DNA of 32,500 bases. Origin: Verrucomicrobiota bacterium JB022. Its GTDB lineage: Bacteria > Verrucomicrobiota > Verrucomicrobiia > Opitutales > Oceanipulchritudinaceae. Made by a program: the position numbers and the translations under genes. The DNA lies in assembly GCA_030673845.1 (NCBI GenBank), contig JAUTCQ010000013.1:1-32500 (forward strand), read 5' to 3'. The notes under the pieces were generated by a model. That model saw only the letters and a program-made list of their open reading frames with translations, made no database searches and was not told the origin of the DNA. The first letter of the stretch is position 1; each line of letters begins with the position of its first letter. Shown one piece after another: positions 1-7,563 of this stretch.

Positions 1-84
1 GCGGATCGGATGCTTCGCCGGAATCAACGACTCCAGGTTGATCAACGCCACCGCATCCAACTGTCTCGACACCTTACCGCGCAT
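1..84 (-). CDS. IS transposase, N-terminal fragment (cut by window edge)
   Basis: Reading the minus strand from an ATG at 84-82 to the window edge gives 28 codons beginning MRGKVSRQ and continuing LINLESLIPAKHPIR. The pattern 'MRGK...R..., then a hydrophobic stretch, (N/D)LE..(I/V)P..HP(I/L)R' is the usual N-terminus of IS5/IS1182-like DDE transposases. An in-frame stop lies 12 bases upstream of the ATG, so this is the true 5' end. No terminal inverted repeat could be placed because the other end of the element is outside the window. It may be intact or truncated. Recognition rests on a short motif only. Confidence 0.6.
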   Translation of the reverse strand, partial: MRGKVSRQLDAVALINLESLIPAKHPIR

Positions 85-555
85 ACCCACAGCTTATCTA
101 TGCCGCTGCCCCGGAAAAGGACTTTTTCAGCAGGGTGCTAATACAGCCAACCTGGAAGATGGTCGCAGAGATGCTATATGCCGCCAGCGTTTACGAGTGA
201 TCACGGGCACAATATGTAATGGCGCTCCATCCCACTGGATTTATGGGCAAGCATTGGCAGCGGTTAGAGCGCTTTCACCTTATCTGTAATTGAGAAGATC
301 TTGGTGTCGGAAGCTAAGGATGCGCAGTTTGAGTGAGGATTTACGGCTGCGCCGCAGAAACGACGCTTTGTGGCAAGACGGGCAGGAGAACACTCCTGCG
401 GTAGGGTAAGACAATTTTTGACTAATCTTAGGGTCCATTCGGGGAGTTTTTCTGGCGGGGGGCAGGAGGGGCCAGCGCATATTGCGATAGACCTCGTATC
501 GCTTTGGCGAAGCGAGGGCTGACAAATCCACCCCCCCCAAAAAAAAACACTCCCA
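85..555. other. Non-coding stretch between the transposase and the GH43 gene
   Basis: No convincing gene. On the plus strand, a reading frame from about 42 to 173 (stop 171-173) includes the peptide YPQLIYAAAPEKDFFSRVL, and the same frame reopens until a stop near 291. This could be the broken tail of a gene interrupted by the insertion sequence, but it could be chance. Two hairpins are visible: GCAGGAG/CTCCTGC with a 4-base loop at 382-399, and TCGCTT/AAGCGA at 499-515. The GH43 promoter should lie here, but no clear -35/-10 pair was found. Confidence 0.5.
531..547. repeat. C8-A9 homopolymer tract just upstream of the GH43 start
   Basis: Eight C (531-538) are followed directly by nine A (539-547), ending eight bases before the ATG at 556. 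No Shine-Dalgarno sequence is visible there, so the tract occupies the ribosome-binding region. Homopolymers of this length are prone to slippage. Confidence 0.8.
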
Positions 556-1911
556 ATGAAATCCTACCGAAAAGCCGGATGGCTCTTCGCGCGCCTGTTC
601 GCGCTCTTTTTCCTCACCTTTGGCGCTTCGTGGGCCAACGCCCAGGCCCCAAGCCACGATCCAACGACCATGATCCGCAATACGGATGGGCGTTACTGGA
701 TCTTCACGACCGGTGACGGCGTCTGGGCCATGTCGTCCAGCAACCCGAACTTCACCGACTGGCAGCCAGAACCCCCGGTGTTCCCGATTGGCACCTGGCC
801 GGGCTGGATCGGCAATTACGTCAGCGGCTTCAACGGCTTCTTCTGGGCCCCAGAAGTCATCTACATGAACGGCCAGTATTACCTCTATTACTCCTGCGCA
901 GGCATCGGGGCACCCGCCGCCATCGGCCTCGCCACCGCGCCCAACCTGCTGGGCCCTTGGACTGACCGCGGCCTCATTGTGGCCGGCAACAACGCCATCG
1001 ACCCCGCCATCCTGCGCGACGGCAGCCGCCTCTACATGACCTACGGCAACTGGCAGACCGGCATCGACCTGATCCAGCTCAGCACCACGACCGGCCTGCG
1101 CTCAGGCTCCAGCCATTGGGACTTGGTGCCCGGGCAGGTCGAAGCGCCCTACCTGATCAAGAACGGCAGCTACTACTACCTCTTCTTCCAGCGCGGGCTC
1201 TGCTGCAACGGCGTCAACAGCAGCTACTACACCGTCGTGGCCCGCTCGACCAGCGTCACGGGACCCTACGTCGACAAGAATGGTGTCAGCGTCTCCAACG
1301 GCGGCGGGAGCGTTTTCCTCCCCAACCGCGACGGGCCCTATATCGGGCCCGGCCACGTCGGCATCGGCGAAGGCAAGCTGACTTACCACTACTACGATGG
1401 TAACGACAACGGCAACGCCAAGCTGCGGGTGACGACGCTCAGCTGGGTCAACGGCTGGCCCGTCGCCGACGATGTCACCATCCCCCAGCAAACCGTTGCG
1501 CCCGGCACCTACAGCCTGCAAAACCGCGCCAACGGCAAGATGCTCGACAACTACGGCTCGACCGCAGATGGCGCGATCATCTCGCAGTACACCGACAACA
1601 CGAGCGTCAACCAGCGCTGGGTCGTCACCTACAGCGATGGCTATTACAAGCTGCAGTGCGTCACCGGCGGCAAGTTCCTCGATACCCTGGGCAACACCAG
1701 CGACGGCTCGACCATCGGCCAGTGGGCCAGCAGCCCGAGCTTTAACCAGCAGTGGATCTTCGTCCCGATGGGCGGGGGCTACTACAAGCTCGTCAACCGC
1801 GCGACGGGCAAATGCCTCGATACCGAGGGCTCGTCGAGCAATGGCGCTGAAATGAAGCAGTATTTCAGCAACACCAGCCCCAACCAGCAATGGCGCTTCG
1901 TCGCGCCCTAA
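556..1911 (+). CDS. Secreted GH43 family arabinanase/arabinofuranosidase-type hydrolase with C-terminal ricin-type lectin domain
   Basis: This is a 451-aa exported glycoside hydrolase, probably attacking alpha-1,5-arabinan side chains of pectin. Residues 1-30 form a signal peptide (basic start, Leu/Phe core, ending ANAQA). Residues 31-310 are a five-bladed GH43 propeller. The general base is Asp35 in SHDP, the pKa-modulating Asp is Asp149 in AIDPAI, the general acid is Glu196 in VEAPY, and His267 lies in GPGH, as is usual for arabinanase-like members. Residues 315-451 form a ricin B-type lectin (CBM13-like) domain with three QxW repeats (NQRW, NQQW, NQQW), which should bind polysaccharide. 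It belongs functionally with the PL11 lyase at 2560. The substrate within GH43 is inferred, since xylan-active members share the fold. The start follows a C8A9 tract and has no Shine-Dalgarno motif. Confidence 0.88.
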   Translation: MKSYRKAGWLFARLFALFFLTFGASWANAQAPSHDPTTMIRNTDGRYWIFTTGDGVWAMSSSNPNFTDWQPEPPVFPIGTWPGWIGNYVSGFNGFFWAPEVIYMNGQYYLYYSCAGIGAPAAIGLATAPNLLGPWTDRGLIVAGNNAIDPAILRDGSRLYMTYGNWQTGIDLIQLSTTTGLRSGSSHWDLVPGQVEAPYLIKNGSYYYLFFQRGLCCNGVNSSYYTVVARSTSVTGPYVDKNGVSVSNGGGSVFLPNRDGPYIGPGHVGIGEGKLTYHYYDGNDNGNAKLRVTTLSWVNGWPVADDVTIPQQTVAPGTYSLQNRANGKMLDNYGSTADGAIISQYTDNTSVNQRWVVTYSDGYYKLQCVTGGKFLDTLGNTSDGSTIGQWASSPSFNQQWIFVPMGGGYYKLVNRATGKCLDTEGSSSNGAEMKQYFSNTSPNQQWRFVAP

Positions 1912-1926
1912 GCTGACGCTTCGTTC

Positions 1927-1956
1927 CCCCCGCCCCGAATCGCCCGGTGGCGGGGG
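1927..1956 (+). terminator. Strong GC hairpin after the GH43 gene, possible terminator
   Basis: A perfect 8-bp stem CCCCCGCC (1927-1934) pairs with GGCGGGGG (1949-1956), 16 bases after the GH43 stop. No T-run follows, so it may slow or stabilise the transcript rather than act as a classic intrinsic terminator. Confidence 0.5.
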
Positions 1957-1977
1957 ATCTGATCGCTTAGGGCCTAC

Positions 1978-2469
1978 CTATTGCATCTTGTTCAAGCTCT
2001 CTGGGAGAGTTACATCTTTGGGCAAGTAGAGCAGTCCTCCACCGGCGGGATCTCCGGCCCAATCAGGATAAAAGATCGTGAACCAGATTTGCCCAGTGGG
2101 GACATCGATGAGAAAGAGCCAGGTGTTCAGTTCCGAGAAATCTCGCAAATAGTACGGGTTGAACCCTTCCGGTTCGCGGCGGTGCTCTTCGCTCAGTTTC
2201 TCAACCAAGGGAAGCGCTTTAAGGCTGACTCCTCCCTGCCCTTCGAACTCATGTGCCTGCACAAACTTCGCTGCGGCCTTAGGGGTCGTTTTGATATAGC
2301 CGACCAGCACGTTATCGCCGTTGTCGAAAAATTCCATCGCAAGTCGGCGGTTGGGTAAATCTACCCCTGCGATACGCTCCACATACGCGATATTCTCCTG
2401 ACGACAATAGCCGACGAGCCCCGCATAGCCCAAAACGGAGACGATCAGCAATCGGTAGAGCCAGCGCAT
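1978..2469 (-). CDS. Membrane-anchored hypothetical protein
   Basis: A protein of about 163 aa from the ATG at 2469 (MRWLYRLLIV). A start 13 codons upstream, at 2508, is possible, but its extra residues are polar and would precede the membrane segment. The N-terminus has two Arg and then one hydrophobic helix (LLIVSVLGYAGLVGY), followed by a soluble part that should lie outside the membrane. A Cys follows the helix, but the preceding Tyr makes a lipobox unlikely. The soluble part is rich in aromatic residues near its end (IWFTIFYPDWAG). I do not recognise the family. It lies between the GH43 gene and the PL11 gene on the PL11 strand, 90 bases downstream of the PL11 stop, so it could be co-transcribed with it. 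Confidence 0.6.
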   Translation of the reverse strand: MRWLYRLLIVSVLGYAGLVGYCRQENIAYVERIAGVDLPNRRLAMEFFDNGDNVLVGYIKTTPKAAAKFVQAHEFEGQGGVSLKALPLVEKLSEEHRREPEGFNPYYLRDFSELNTWLFLIDVPTGQIWFTIFYPDWAGDPAGGGLLYLPKDVTLPESLNKMQ

Positions 2470-2559
2470 GATCCAAGATGCTAAAGCGTGTCGCTCGCAA
2501 CAACGCAACGCTCAATGGTAGAGGCGGTCGCCACCAAATGAATTATCTTCTGCCCTCCC

Positions 2560-4500
2560 CTACTCCCGCACGCGGACCTTCGGCTTTTCCGGTAGCGGGG
2601 CGGCCGGGTCGAGGTAGAAGCTGGGGTGCGGCGGCTGGTTGTAGGCCACGTTTTGCCAAGCGAGTGCCACCCGGTATTGGGGGTCGTGCAACAGGGTGAC
2701 GATGCGGTGTTCCGTCGGGATCGTGCTGGTGTAGATGCGCAGCTCGGAATTGTCGCGGGTGCGCCAGATGATTTCCTCGCGCCAGTCGCCCCAGATGTCG
2801 CCGCTGAGCGCCGGGGTGGCCTTCGTGCCGTTGTTGGAGGTGCAGGCGTGCGCGACGAGCAGGGGTTCGAGTTGCTCCGTTTCCCAATTCCACTTCAGCA
2901 CGAAATTTCGGTCGAGCAGTTCACGCAACAGGTCGCCATCCCACCAGACGGCGAAGTTGGTGGGCAGGCCGCGTGGTTTTTCGAGCACGCGCTCGCCAGC
3001 GGCGTTGTAGATGCCGCTCATCCCGGCCCCTGCCGCCCAGGATTCTGAGCCGGGCCAGCGTGGGTCGATATTGAAGGCGTTGCCGCGACCGGGGCCTTCG
3101 CCCTTGTCGCCGCCCGATTCCGCTGCCTTGACGGAGGGGATGAGGAAGATCGGCTCACCACCGGCAGCATCGCGCATGTTCATGCCCTGTTGGTCGAAGC
3201 GTTCCTGAATGCTGAAGACTTCCAGCCCGGGGTTGGAGGGCACATGGTCGGTCACATGCAGGGCGTCGCCGTGGCCCCAGCCGGTGCTGTAGAGGCCGGT
3301 GCCGTCGTCGTCGACCACCATGGCGCCGTAGACGATCTCCTGCCGCCCGTCGTTGTCGACATCGGCCGCCGCGAGGTTGTGGTTGCCTTGGCCGGCGTAG
3401 GGGCGGTTTTCGGCGCTGGCCGAGCTGTCGAAGACCCAGCGTTGCTCCAGGTTGCGCCCGTCCCAATCCCAGGCCGCGAGCACGCTGCGGGTGTAGTAGC
3501 CACGCGCCATCACGACGCTGGGGCGCTCGCCGTCGAGGTAGGCCACGGTGGCGAGAAAGCGGTCCATGCGGTTACCTCGGCCATCGCCCCACACTTCGGC
3601 CATTTGCTCCGGCGTCGGGTGGGCTTCGGTCGGGTGACGCCCCGGCACGTAATCCACCGTGTCGAGCACCTTGCCCGTCTCGCCATCGAAAACGGTCAGA
3701 AACTCAGAGCCTTCGAGGATAAAGCCGCGATCGTTGACATAGTTCGCATCGGCGTCACCGATCACCTGCCCCAGCCCGTCAATGGTACCGTCGGCTGTCT
3801 TGCAAATCACTTCCGCGCGTCCGTCGCCGTCGAAGTCGTAGACCATGAACTGGGTGTAGTGGGCGCCGGCGCGGATATTGGGGCCGAGGTTGATCTCCCA
3901 GAGCTGGGTGCCGTCGAGTTTGTAAGCCTGGAGGATCACCGGGTCCGTCACGCCCGAGCGGGAGTTGTCCTGCGCCCGGCCTTCCTGTTTCAGCACGATT
4001 TCGAGGGCACCGTCGCCATCGAGGTCGGCCACCGAAGCGTCGTTGGGGGTGTAGCCCTCCGGAGTTTTGAGCGCGATCGAATGGTAGGGCAACGGCGGCG
4101 CACCAGCCGGCAGGGTGTAGCCTGGATCTTTCGCCGCGCTTTCCTTCCCGTCCACCACCGGACGCACCACGTAAGTCGTGTCGCGGTCGAGAGAGGGCCA
4201 AGGGTCGACCAACCACGTGGGGCCCGTCAGCGGCTGCTCGTTGAGCTTGACCGTACCGGCCTTGGCATCGTCTCGCGAGCGGAAGTCGCCCCAGTCCTGT
4301 TCGTCGGCGGGGGCAGTGGTGCGGTAGACATTGAAGGCCGCGCCTTCGGGGTCGTTGGCCAGCAGGCGCCAGCTCACAAATACGCTGCCATCGGGCTGGT
4401 GCACGGCCACCACGCCGCGGTCGAGGTGCTCCATCAGGGGCTGGGCCGTCAAAGCCAGCGGCGCGGTCAGCGCGAGGGGAAGAACGTATCGGGGTAGCAT
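2560..4500 (-). CDS. Secreted rhamnogalacturonan lyase, PL11 family
   Basis: A 646-aa exported lyase that should cleave the rhamnose-galacturonic acid backbone of rhamnogalacturonan I by beta-elimination, like Bacillus YesW/YesX. The ATG at 4500 gives a clean signal peptide (MLPRYVLPLALTAPLALTAQ). The upstream ATG at 4545 would add 15 polar residues. After a beta-sandwich N-domain starting at MEHLDRGVVAV, the propeller carries several Asp-rich calcium loops (DLDGDGALEIVLK, DFDGDGRAEVICKTADGT, DVDNDGRQEIVYGAM). It also has the family-typical ends GDWREEIIWRT and HDPQYRVALAWQNVAYNQPPH. Length and motif order match full-length PL11 enzymes. The MFS gene ends 68 bases upstream on the same strand, but functional linkage with it is not evident. 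Confidence 0.93.
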   Translation of the reverse strand: MLPRYVLPLALTAPLALTAQPLMEHLDRGVVAVHQPDGSVFVSWRLLANDPEGAAFNVYRTTAPADEQDWGDFRSRDDAKAGTVKLNEQPLTGPTWLVDPWPSLDRDTTYVVRPVVDGKESAAKDPGYTLPAGAPPLPYHSIALKTPEGYTPNDASVADLDGDGALEIVLKQEGRAQDNSRSGVTDPVILQAYKLDGTQLWEINLGPNIRAGAHYTQFMVYDFDGDGRAEVICKTADGTIDGLGQVIGDADANYVNDRGFILEGSEFLTVFDGETGKVLDTVDYVPGRHPTEAHPTPEQMAEVWGDGRGNRMDRFLATVAYLDGERPSVVMARGYYTRSVLAAWDWDGRNLEQRWVFDSSASAENRPYAGQGNHNLAAADVDNDGRQEIVYGAMVVDDDGTGLYSTGWGHGDALHVTDHVPSNPGLEVFSIQERFDQQGMNMRDAAGGEPIFLIPSVKAAESGGDKGEGPGRGNAFNIDPRWPGSESWAAGAGMSGIYNAAGERVLEKPRGLPTNFAVWWDGDLLRELLDRNFVLKWNWETEQLEPLLVAHACTSNNGTKATPALSGDIWGDWREEIIWRTRDNSELRIYTSTIPTEHRIVTLLHDPQYRVALAWQNVAYNQPPHPSFYLDPAAPLPEKPKVRVRE

Positions 4501-4568
4501 CCGGGCAGTATGGAGGCGCTGTACCGCCCTGTCTACCGGTCGCAAAGTCTGCCTGTCAGAATTGTTTA

Positions 4569-5711
4569 CTAGACCCGCAGCCAGCGTGAACTGGCCGCCA
4601 CACCCACCAGCGCCACAGCGAGCAGAGCAAACGCGAATGGCAGGCTCCAGCCTTTGGCGATGAAGCCGATCATGGCCGGGCCGACGAGGATGCCCGCGTA
4701 GCCGAGGGTCGAGATGGCAGGCACCGCCACGTGCTCGGGCATCGTCTGTTGCTTACCCACGGCGGTAAAGAGCACCGGCACGATGTTGGAGCAGCCAGCG
4801 CCGACGAGCGAAAAGCCGACCATGCCCGCCAGCCAGTGCGGCACGCCCACGGCCAGGGCCAGCCCCCCCGCCGCCAGCACGCCGCCGATGGCGATCACGC
4901 GCAGGCCGCCGAGCTGGCGCACGATGGCATCACCCGTCAGGCGGCCAATCGTCATAGTGGTGGCAAAGGCCGCGTAGCCGAGGCCCGCATGCGCCTGGTC
5001 GACCCCGCGCAAGGCGTGGAGAAACACGGCGCTCCAGTCGAGCACCGCCCCTTCGGTCAAGAACATGATGAAGCAGAGCACGCCAAGGAAGAGCACCACC
5101 CCACGCGGCAGCGCAAACAAAGGCCCACTGGAGGCGCTGCCATAGGGCAGGAGCCCGCGGATCGAGGCCAGAATCGTCGCCAGCAGGCAACCCACGACCA
5201 CAAAGGCCGCGCCGAGAGGCGATACCCCGAGCATCAGAAGCAGACTGACTCCGCCCGCGCCGACGATCCCGCCGACACTAAACAGGCCATGGAAGCCCGA
5301 CATCATACTGCGACCGCTCGCGCGCTCCACGATCACCGCCTGGATATTGACCACGCAATCGACCGAGCCGACGGCGGCGCCGAACAGGAACAGCGCCCCA
5401 CCCAGCGCGACTACGTGCGAGGCTGTCGCCAACAGCGGCAGCGCCAGACACACGAAAAGACTGCTGATCACGATAACCCAACGGCAACCGAAGCGGCCCG
5501 CCAGCAGGCCCGAGAACGGCATTGCAATCAACGAGCCGATGCCGAGGCAGAGCAGCAGCAGGCCCAGCGAGCCTTCGTCCAGCCCTGCCCGCGCTTTGGC
5601 AAAGGGCACCAGCGGAGCCCAGGCGGCGATGGCCAGCCCGGCAATAAAGAAGGCGCAGCGGGTCGCCCATTGCTCGGCGCGACCGATGGGGGCAGGGGCC
5701 AGCGGTTCCAT
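4569..5711 (-). CDS. MFS transporter, YbjJ-like
   Basis: A 380-aa inner-membrane transporter with about 12 hydrophobic helices. The same open frame extends upstream to 6011, but the first 100 codons overlap metW and read as Arg/Pro-rich shadow sequence. The ATG at 5711 (MEPLAPAPIGRAEQW) is five bases after the metW stop and directly precedes the first helix. Visible features include the cytoplasmic loop GRFGCRW after helix 2, GSVDCVVNIQAVIVE in helix 5, and TEGAVLDWSAVFL in the second half, a pattern shared with E. coli YbjJ-type carriers. The substrate is unknown. It is the last gene of a tightly packed metX-metW-MFS unit, so export or import of a methionine-pathway compound is possible but unproven. 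Confidence 0.8.
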   Translation of the reverse strand: MEPLAPAPIGRAEQWATRCAFFIAGLAIAAWAPLVPFAKARAGLDEGSLGLLLLCLGIGSLIAMPFSGLLAGRFGCRWVIVISSLFVCLALPLLATASHVVALGGALFLFGAAVGSVDCVVNIQAVIVERASGRSMMSGFHGLFSVGGIVGAGGVSLLLMLGVSPLGAAFVVVGCLLATILASIRGLLPYGSASSGPLFALPRGVVLFLGVLCFIMFLTEGAVLDWSAVFLHALRGVDQAHAGLGYAAFATTMTIGRLTGDAIVRQLGGLRVIAIGGVLAAGGLALAVGVPHWLAGMVGFSLVGAGCSNIVPVLFTAVGKQQTMPEHVAVPAISTLGYAGILVGPAMIGFIAKGWSLPFAFALLAVALVGVAASSRWLRV

Positions 5712-5716
5712 AGCCA

Positions 5717-6328
5717 CTACTTGCGCTCCAGCCAATAAAGGGCGTAGCCCGCCCGCCAGCCGGTCAGGACGCGGCACGGCGTCTTCCAGTCGCCCCGCAG
5801 GTAGACGGCCTGGCGGATATTGTAACCTTGCCGGGCGCAGAACCGCTCGAACTCTTCGACGCTGATCTGGTTGTGCCGCCAGTCCTCCTCCCAGGCGCGG
5901 GGGAAGACGTCGCTCACGCCGTGGCGGCTGTGCCGCACGATGTCGAGGCGGTTGCGCCAGTAGCCAAAGTTGACGAAGCCGATGGCCATGCTGCCCGCCA
6001 CGCGCAGGCACTCCGCGATCACCTTGCCGGGCTGGTCGAGCTCTTGCACGGTGCGTGACATCACGACCCAGTCAAACGCGCCGGCGGGCTGGTAGCTGAG
6101 GAAGGCTTCCGCGTCGCCCATGTAGACGTTGACGCTGCGTTTCACACAGCTGGCGACCTTCTCCAGGTCGCTGTCGACGCCCACGCCATAGACTTGCTTG
6201 GTGCGGGTGAGGTGTTCGAGCAGGATGCCGCGTCCGCAGCCCACATCCAGCACGCGTTGCTCCGGCTGGATCCAGTCGCTGAGGATGCTCTGCTCCGTCT
6301 CTCGCTTGATCTGTTGGCGGGGAGGCAT
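5717..6328 (-). CDS. metW: Methionine biosynthesis protein MetW
   Basis: A 203-aa class I methyltransferase-fold protein. Motif I is seen as VLDVGCGRGILLEHL (about residues 26-40), followed by the second-strand acid in GVGVD and a VVMSRTVQELDQP segment typical of MetW. The C-terminal half, with FVNFGYWRNRL and then TPCRVLTGWRAGYALYWLERK, is MetW-specific. MetW accompanies MetX in many bacteria and is thought to support homoserine acylation, though its own reaction is not settled. It starts three bases after the metX stop and is followed five bases later by the MFS gene, so the three are surely one transcript. The length equals the family norm. Confidence 0.93.
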   Translation of the reverse strand: MPPRQQIKRETEQSILSDWIQPEQRVLDVGCGRGILLEHLTRTKQVYGVGVDSDLEKVASCVKRSVNVYMGDAEAFLSYQPAGAFDWVVMSRTVQELDQPGKVIAECLRVAGSMAIGFVNFGYWRNRLDIVRHSRHGVSDVFPRAWEEDWRHNQISVEEFERFCARQGYNIRQAVYLRGDWKTPCRVLTGWRAGYALYWLERK

Positions 6329-6331
6329 GCG

Positions 6332-7474
6332 CTAGAGAAGGAAACGTTCTACGAGGTCGTAGAGTTCGGGGGCGTGCACGAGGAAGGAGTCGTGGCCCAG
6401 TGGCAGGTCGATCTCGGCGTAGCTCGCCTGCTTGCCGGCCCGCAGCAGGGCGAGCGCGATATCGCGGTTCTGGCGCGGCGGGAAGAGCCAGTCGCTCGTG
6501 AACCCAATGACGAGGGTACGAGCCTGCACCGGCGCAAACGTCTCCTCCAGCCGCCCGGATTCGCCGTAAAGGTCGAAGCGGTCGAGCGCCTTGGTAAAGT
6601 AGAGGTACGTGTTGGCGTCGAAGCGGTTGGTAAAGCTCTGCCCCTGGTAGCGCAGGTAGCTCTCGACCTGGAATTCGGCGTCGAACAGGGTGCGCGCGGC
6701 GGCACGGCTGACCCGTTCGCGGCCAAACTTCTGGTCGAGCCCGGTGTCGCTGAGGTAGGTGATGTGCGCCATCATGCGCGCCACGGCGAGGCCCACGTGA
6801 GGCCCGTGCCCTTGCGGGTAGGCGCCGTTGTTCCAGTTCGGGTCTTGCACGATGGCGAGGCGGCCGACTTCGTTGAAGGCGATGGCCTGGGCGTTCTGGC
6901 GGGCCGTGGTGGCCATGGGCAGGAGGCGGCGCACCATCTCCGGGTAACGCACGCCCCACTCCAGCACCTGCATGCCGCCCATGCTGCCGCCGACGACGGC
7001 AAAGAGCTGGTCGAGGCCAAGCTCCTCGGTCAACAGGCGATGCTGCGCGCGGACCATGTCGGCAATCGTCACGACAGGGAAGTCGAGGTGGTAGGCGTGG
7101 CCCGTCTCGGGGTTGATCGAGGTGGGCCCCGTGCTTCCCTGGCAGCCGCCCAGGCAATTGGAGCAGATGACGAAGAAGCGATTGGTGTCGATCGGCTTGC
7201 CCGGCCCGATCATGTTGTTCCACCAGCCCGGCTTGCGGTCGCGGATCGAGTGGACCCCAGCGCAATGGTGGTCGCCACTCAAGGCGTGACAAATCAGGAT
7301 GGCGTTATCACGAGCCGCGTTGAGCTTGCCGTAGGTCTCGTAGCGCAGGCGGAAGCCGGGCAGGGTCTCCCCATTCACAAACGTGAAGGGCCGGGAGCTG
7401 ACAAAATCATGCCATTCCACGAGTCCCACCTCGCCCGAGTGCGCGAAAGTATCGACTTGCTCCGGTTCTTGCAT
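6332..7474 (-). CDS. metX: Homoserine O-acyltransferase MetX
   Basis: A 380-aa alpha/beta-hydrolase-fold enzyme that activates homoserine with an acyl group, the first committed step to methionine. The nucleophile Ser164 sits in the elbow GGSMGGMQ, and the triad is completed by Asp328 (FTSDWLFPP) and His361 ([10 protein letters not shown]). The oxyanion/substrate segments CHALSGDHH and [18 protein letters not shown] are family hallmarks. Whether acetyl-CoA or succinyl-CoA is used cannot be read safely from sequence, so 'acetyltransferase' is only the default name. It leads the metX-metW-MFS unit. Only 89 bases separate it from the divergent sensor kinase at 7564, too little for a SAM riboswitch plus promoter, and none was seen. 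Confidence 0.95.
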   Translation of the reverse strand: MQEPEQVDTFAHSGEVGLVEWHDFVSSRPFTFVNGETLPGFRLRYETYGKLNAARDNAILICHALSGDHHCAGVHSIRDRKPGWWNNMIGPGKPIDTNRFFVICSNCLGGCQGSTGPTSINPETGHAYHLDFPVVTIADMVRAQHRLLTEELGLDQLFAVVGGSMGGMQVLEWGVRYPEMVRRLLPMATTARQNAQAIAFNEVGRLAIVQDPNWNNGAYPQGHGPHVGLAVARMMAHITYLSDTGLDQKFGRERVSRAAARTLFDAEFQVESYLRYQGQSFTNRFDANTYLYFTKALDRFDLYGESGRLEETFAPVQARTLVIGFTSDWLFPPRQNRDIALALLRAGKQASYAEIDLPLGHDSFLVHAPELYDLVERFLL

Positions 7475-7563
7475 GTAAGCTGCCCAGCAAAACCAGACTT
7501 GTCTCCGCTGGCAACGTCGGACTCACCCCAACACGAGGTTCATCTGCTCCCACCTGTGCCTGC

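Noticed and set aside
38-289. 83-codon open frame at the left edge
   Set aside because: It overlaps the recognisable transposase start on the other strand and has no domain character.
418-423. TTGACT as a -35 box for the GH43 gene
   Set aside because: No acceptable -10 hexamer lies 15-19 bases downstream.
1102-1890. 262-codon open frame antisense to the GH43 gene
   Set aside because: Val/Ala/Asp-rich shadow of a gene with clear catalytic residues and lectin repeats.
5712-6011. 100-codon N-terminal extension of the MFS transporter
   Set aside because: It lies inside metW and reads as Arg/Pro-rich shadow sequence; the ATG at 5711 directly after the metW stop fits the first membrane helix.
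7475-7563. SAM riboswitch ahead of metX
   Set aside because: Only 89 bases separate metX from the divergent kinase, and no SAM-I/II/III-like pairing or terminator was visible.
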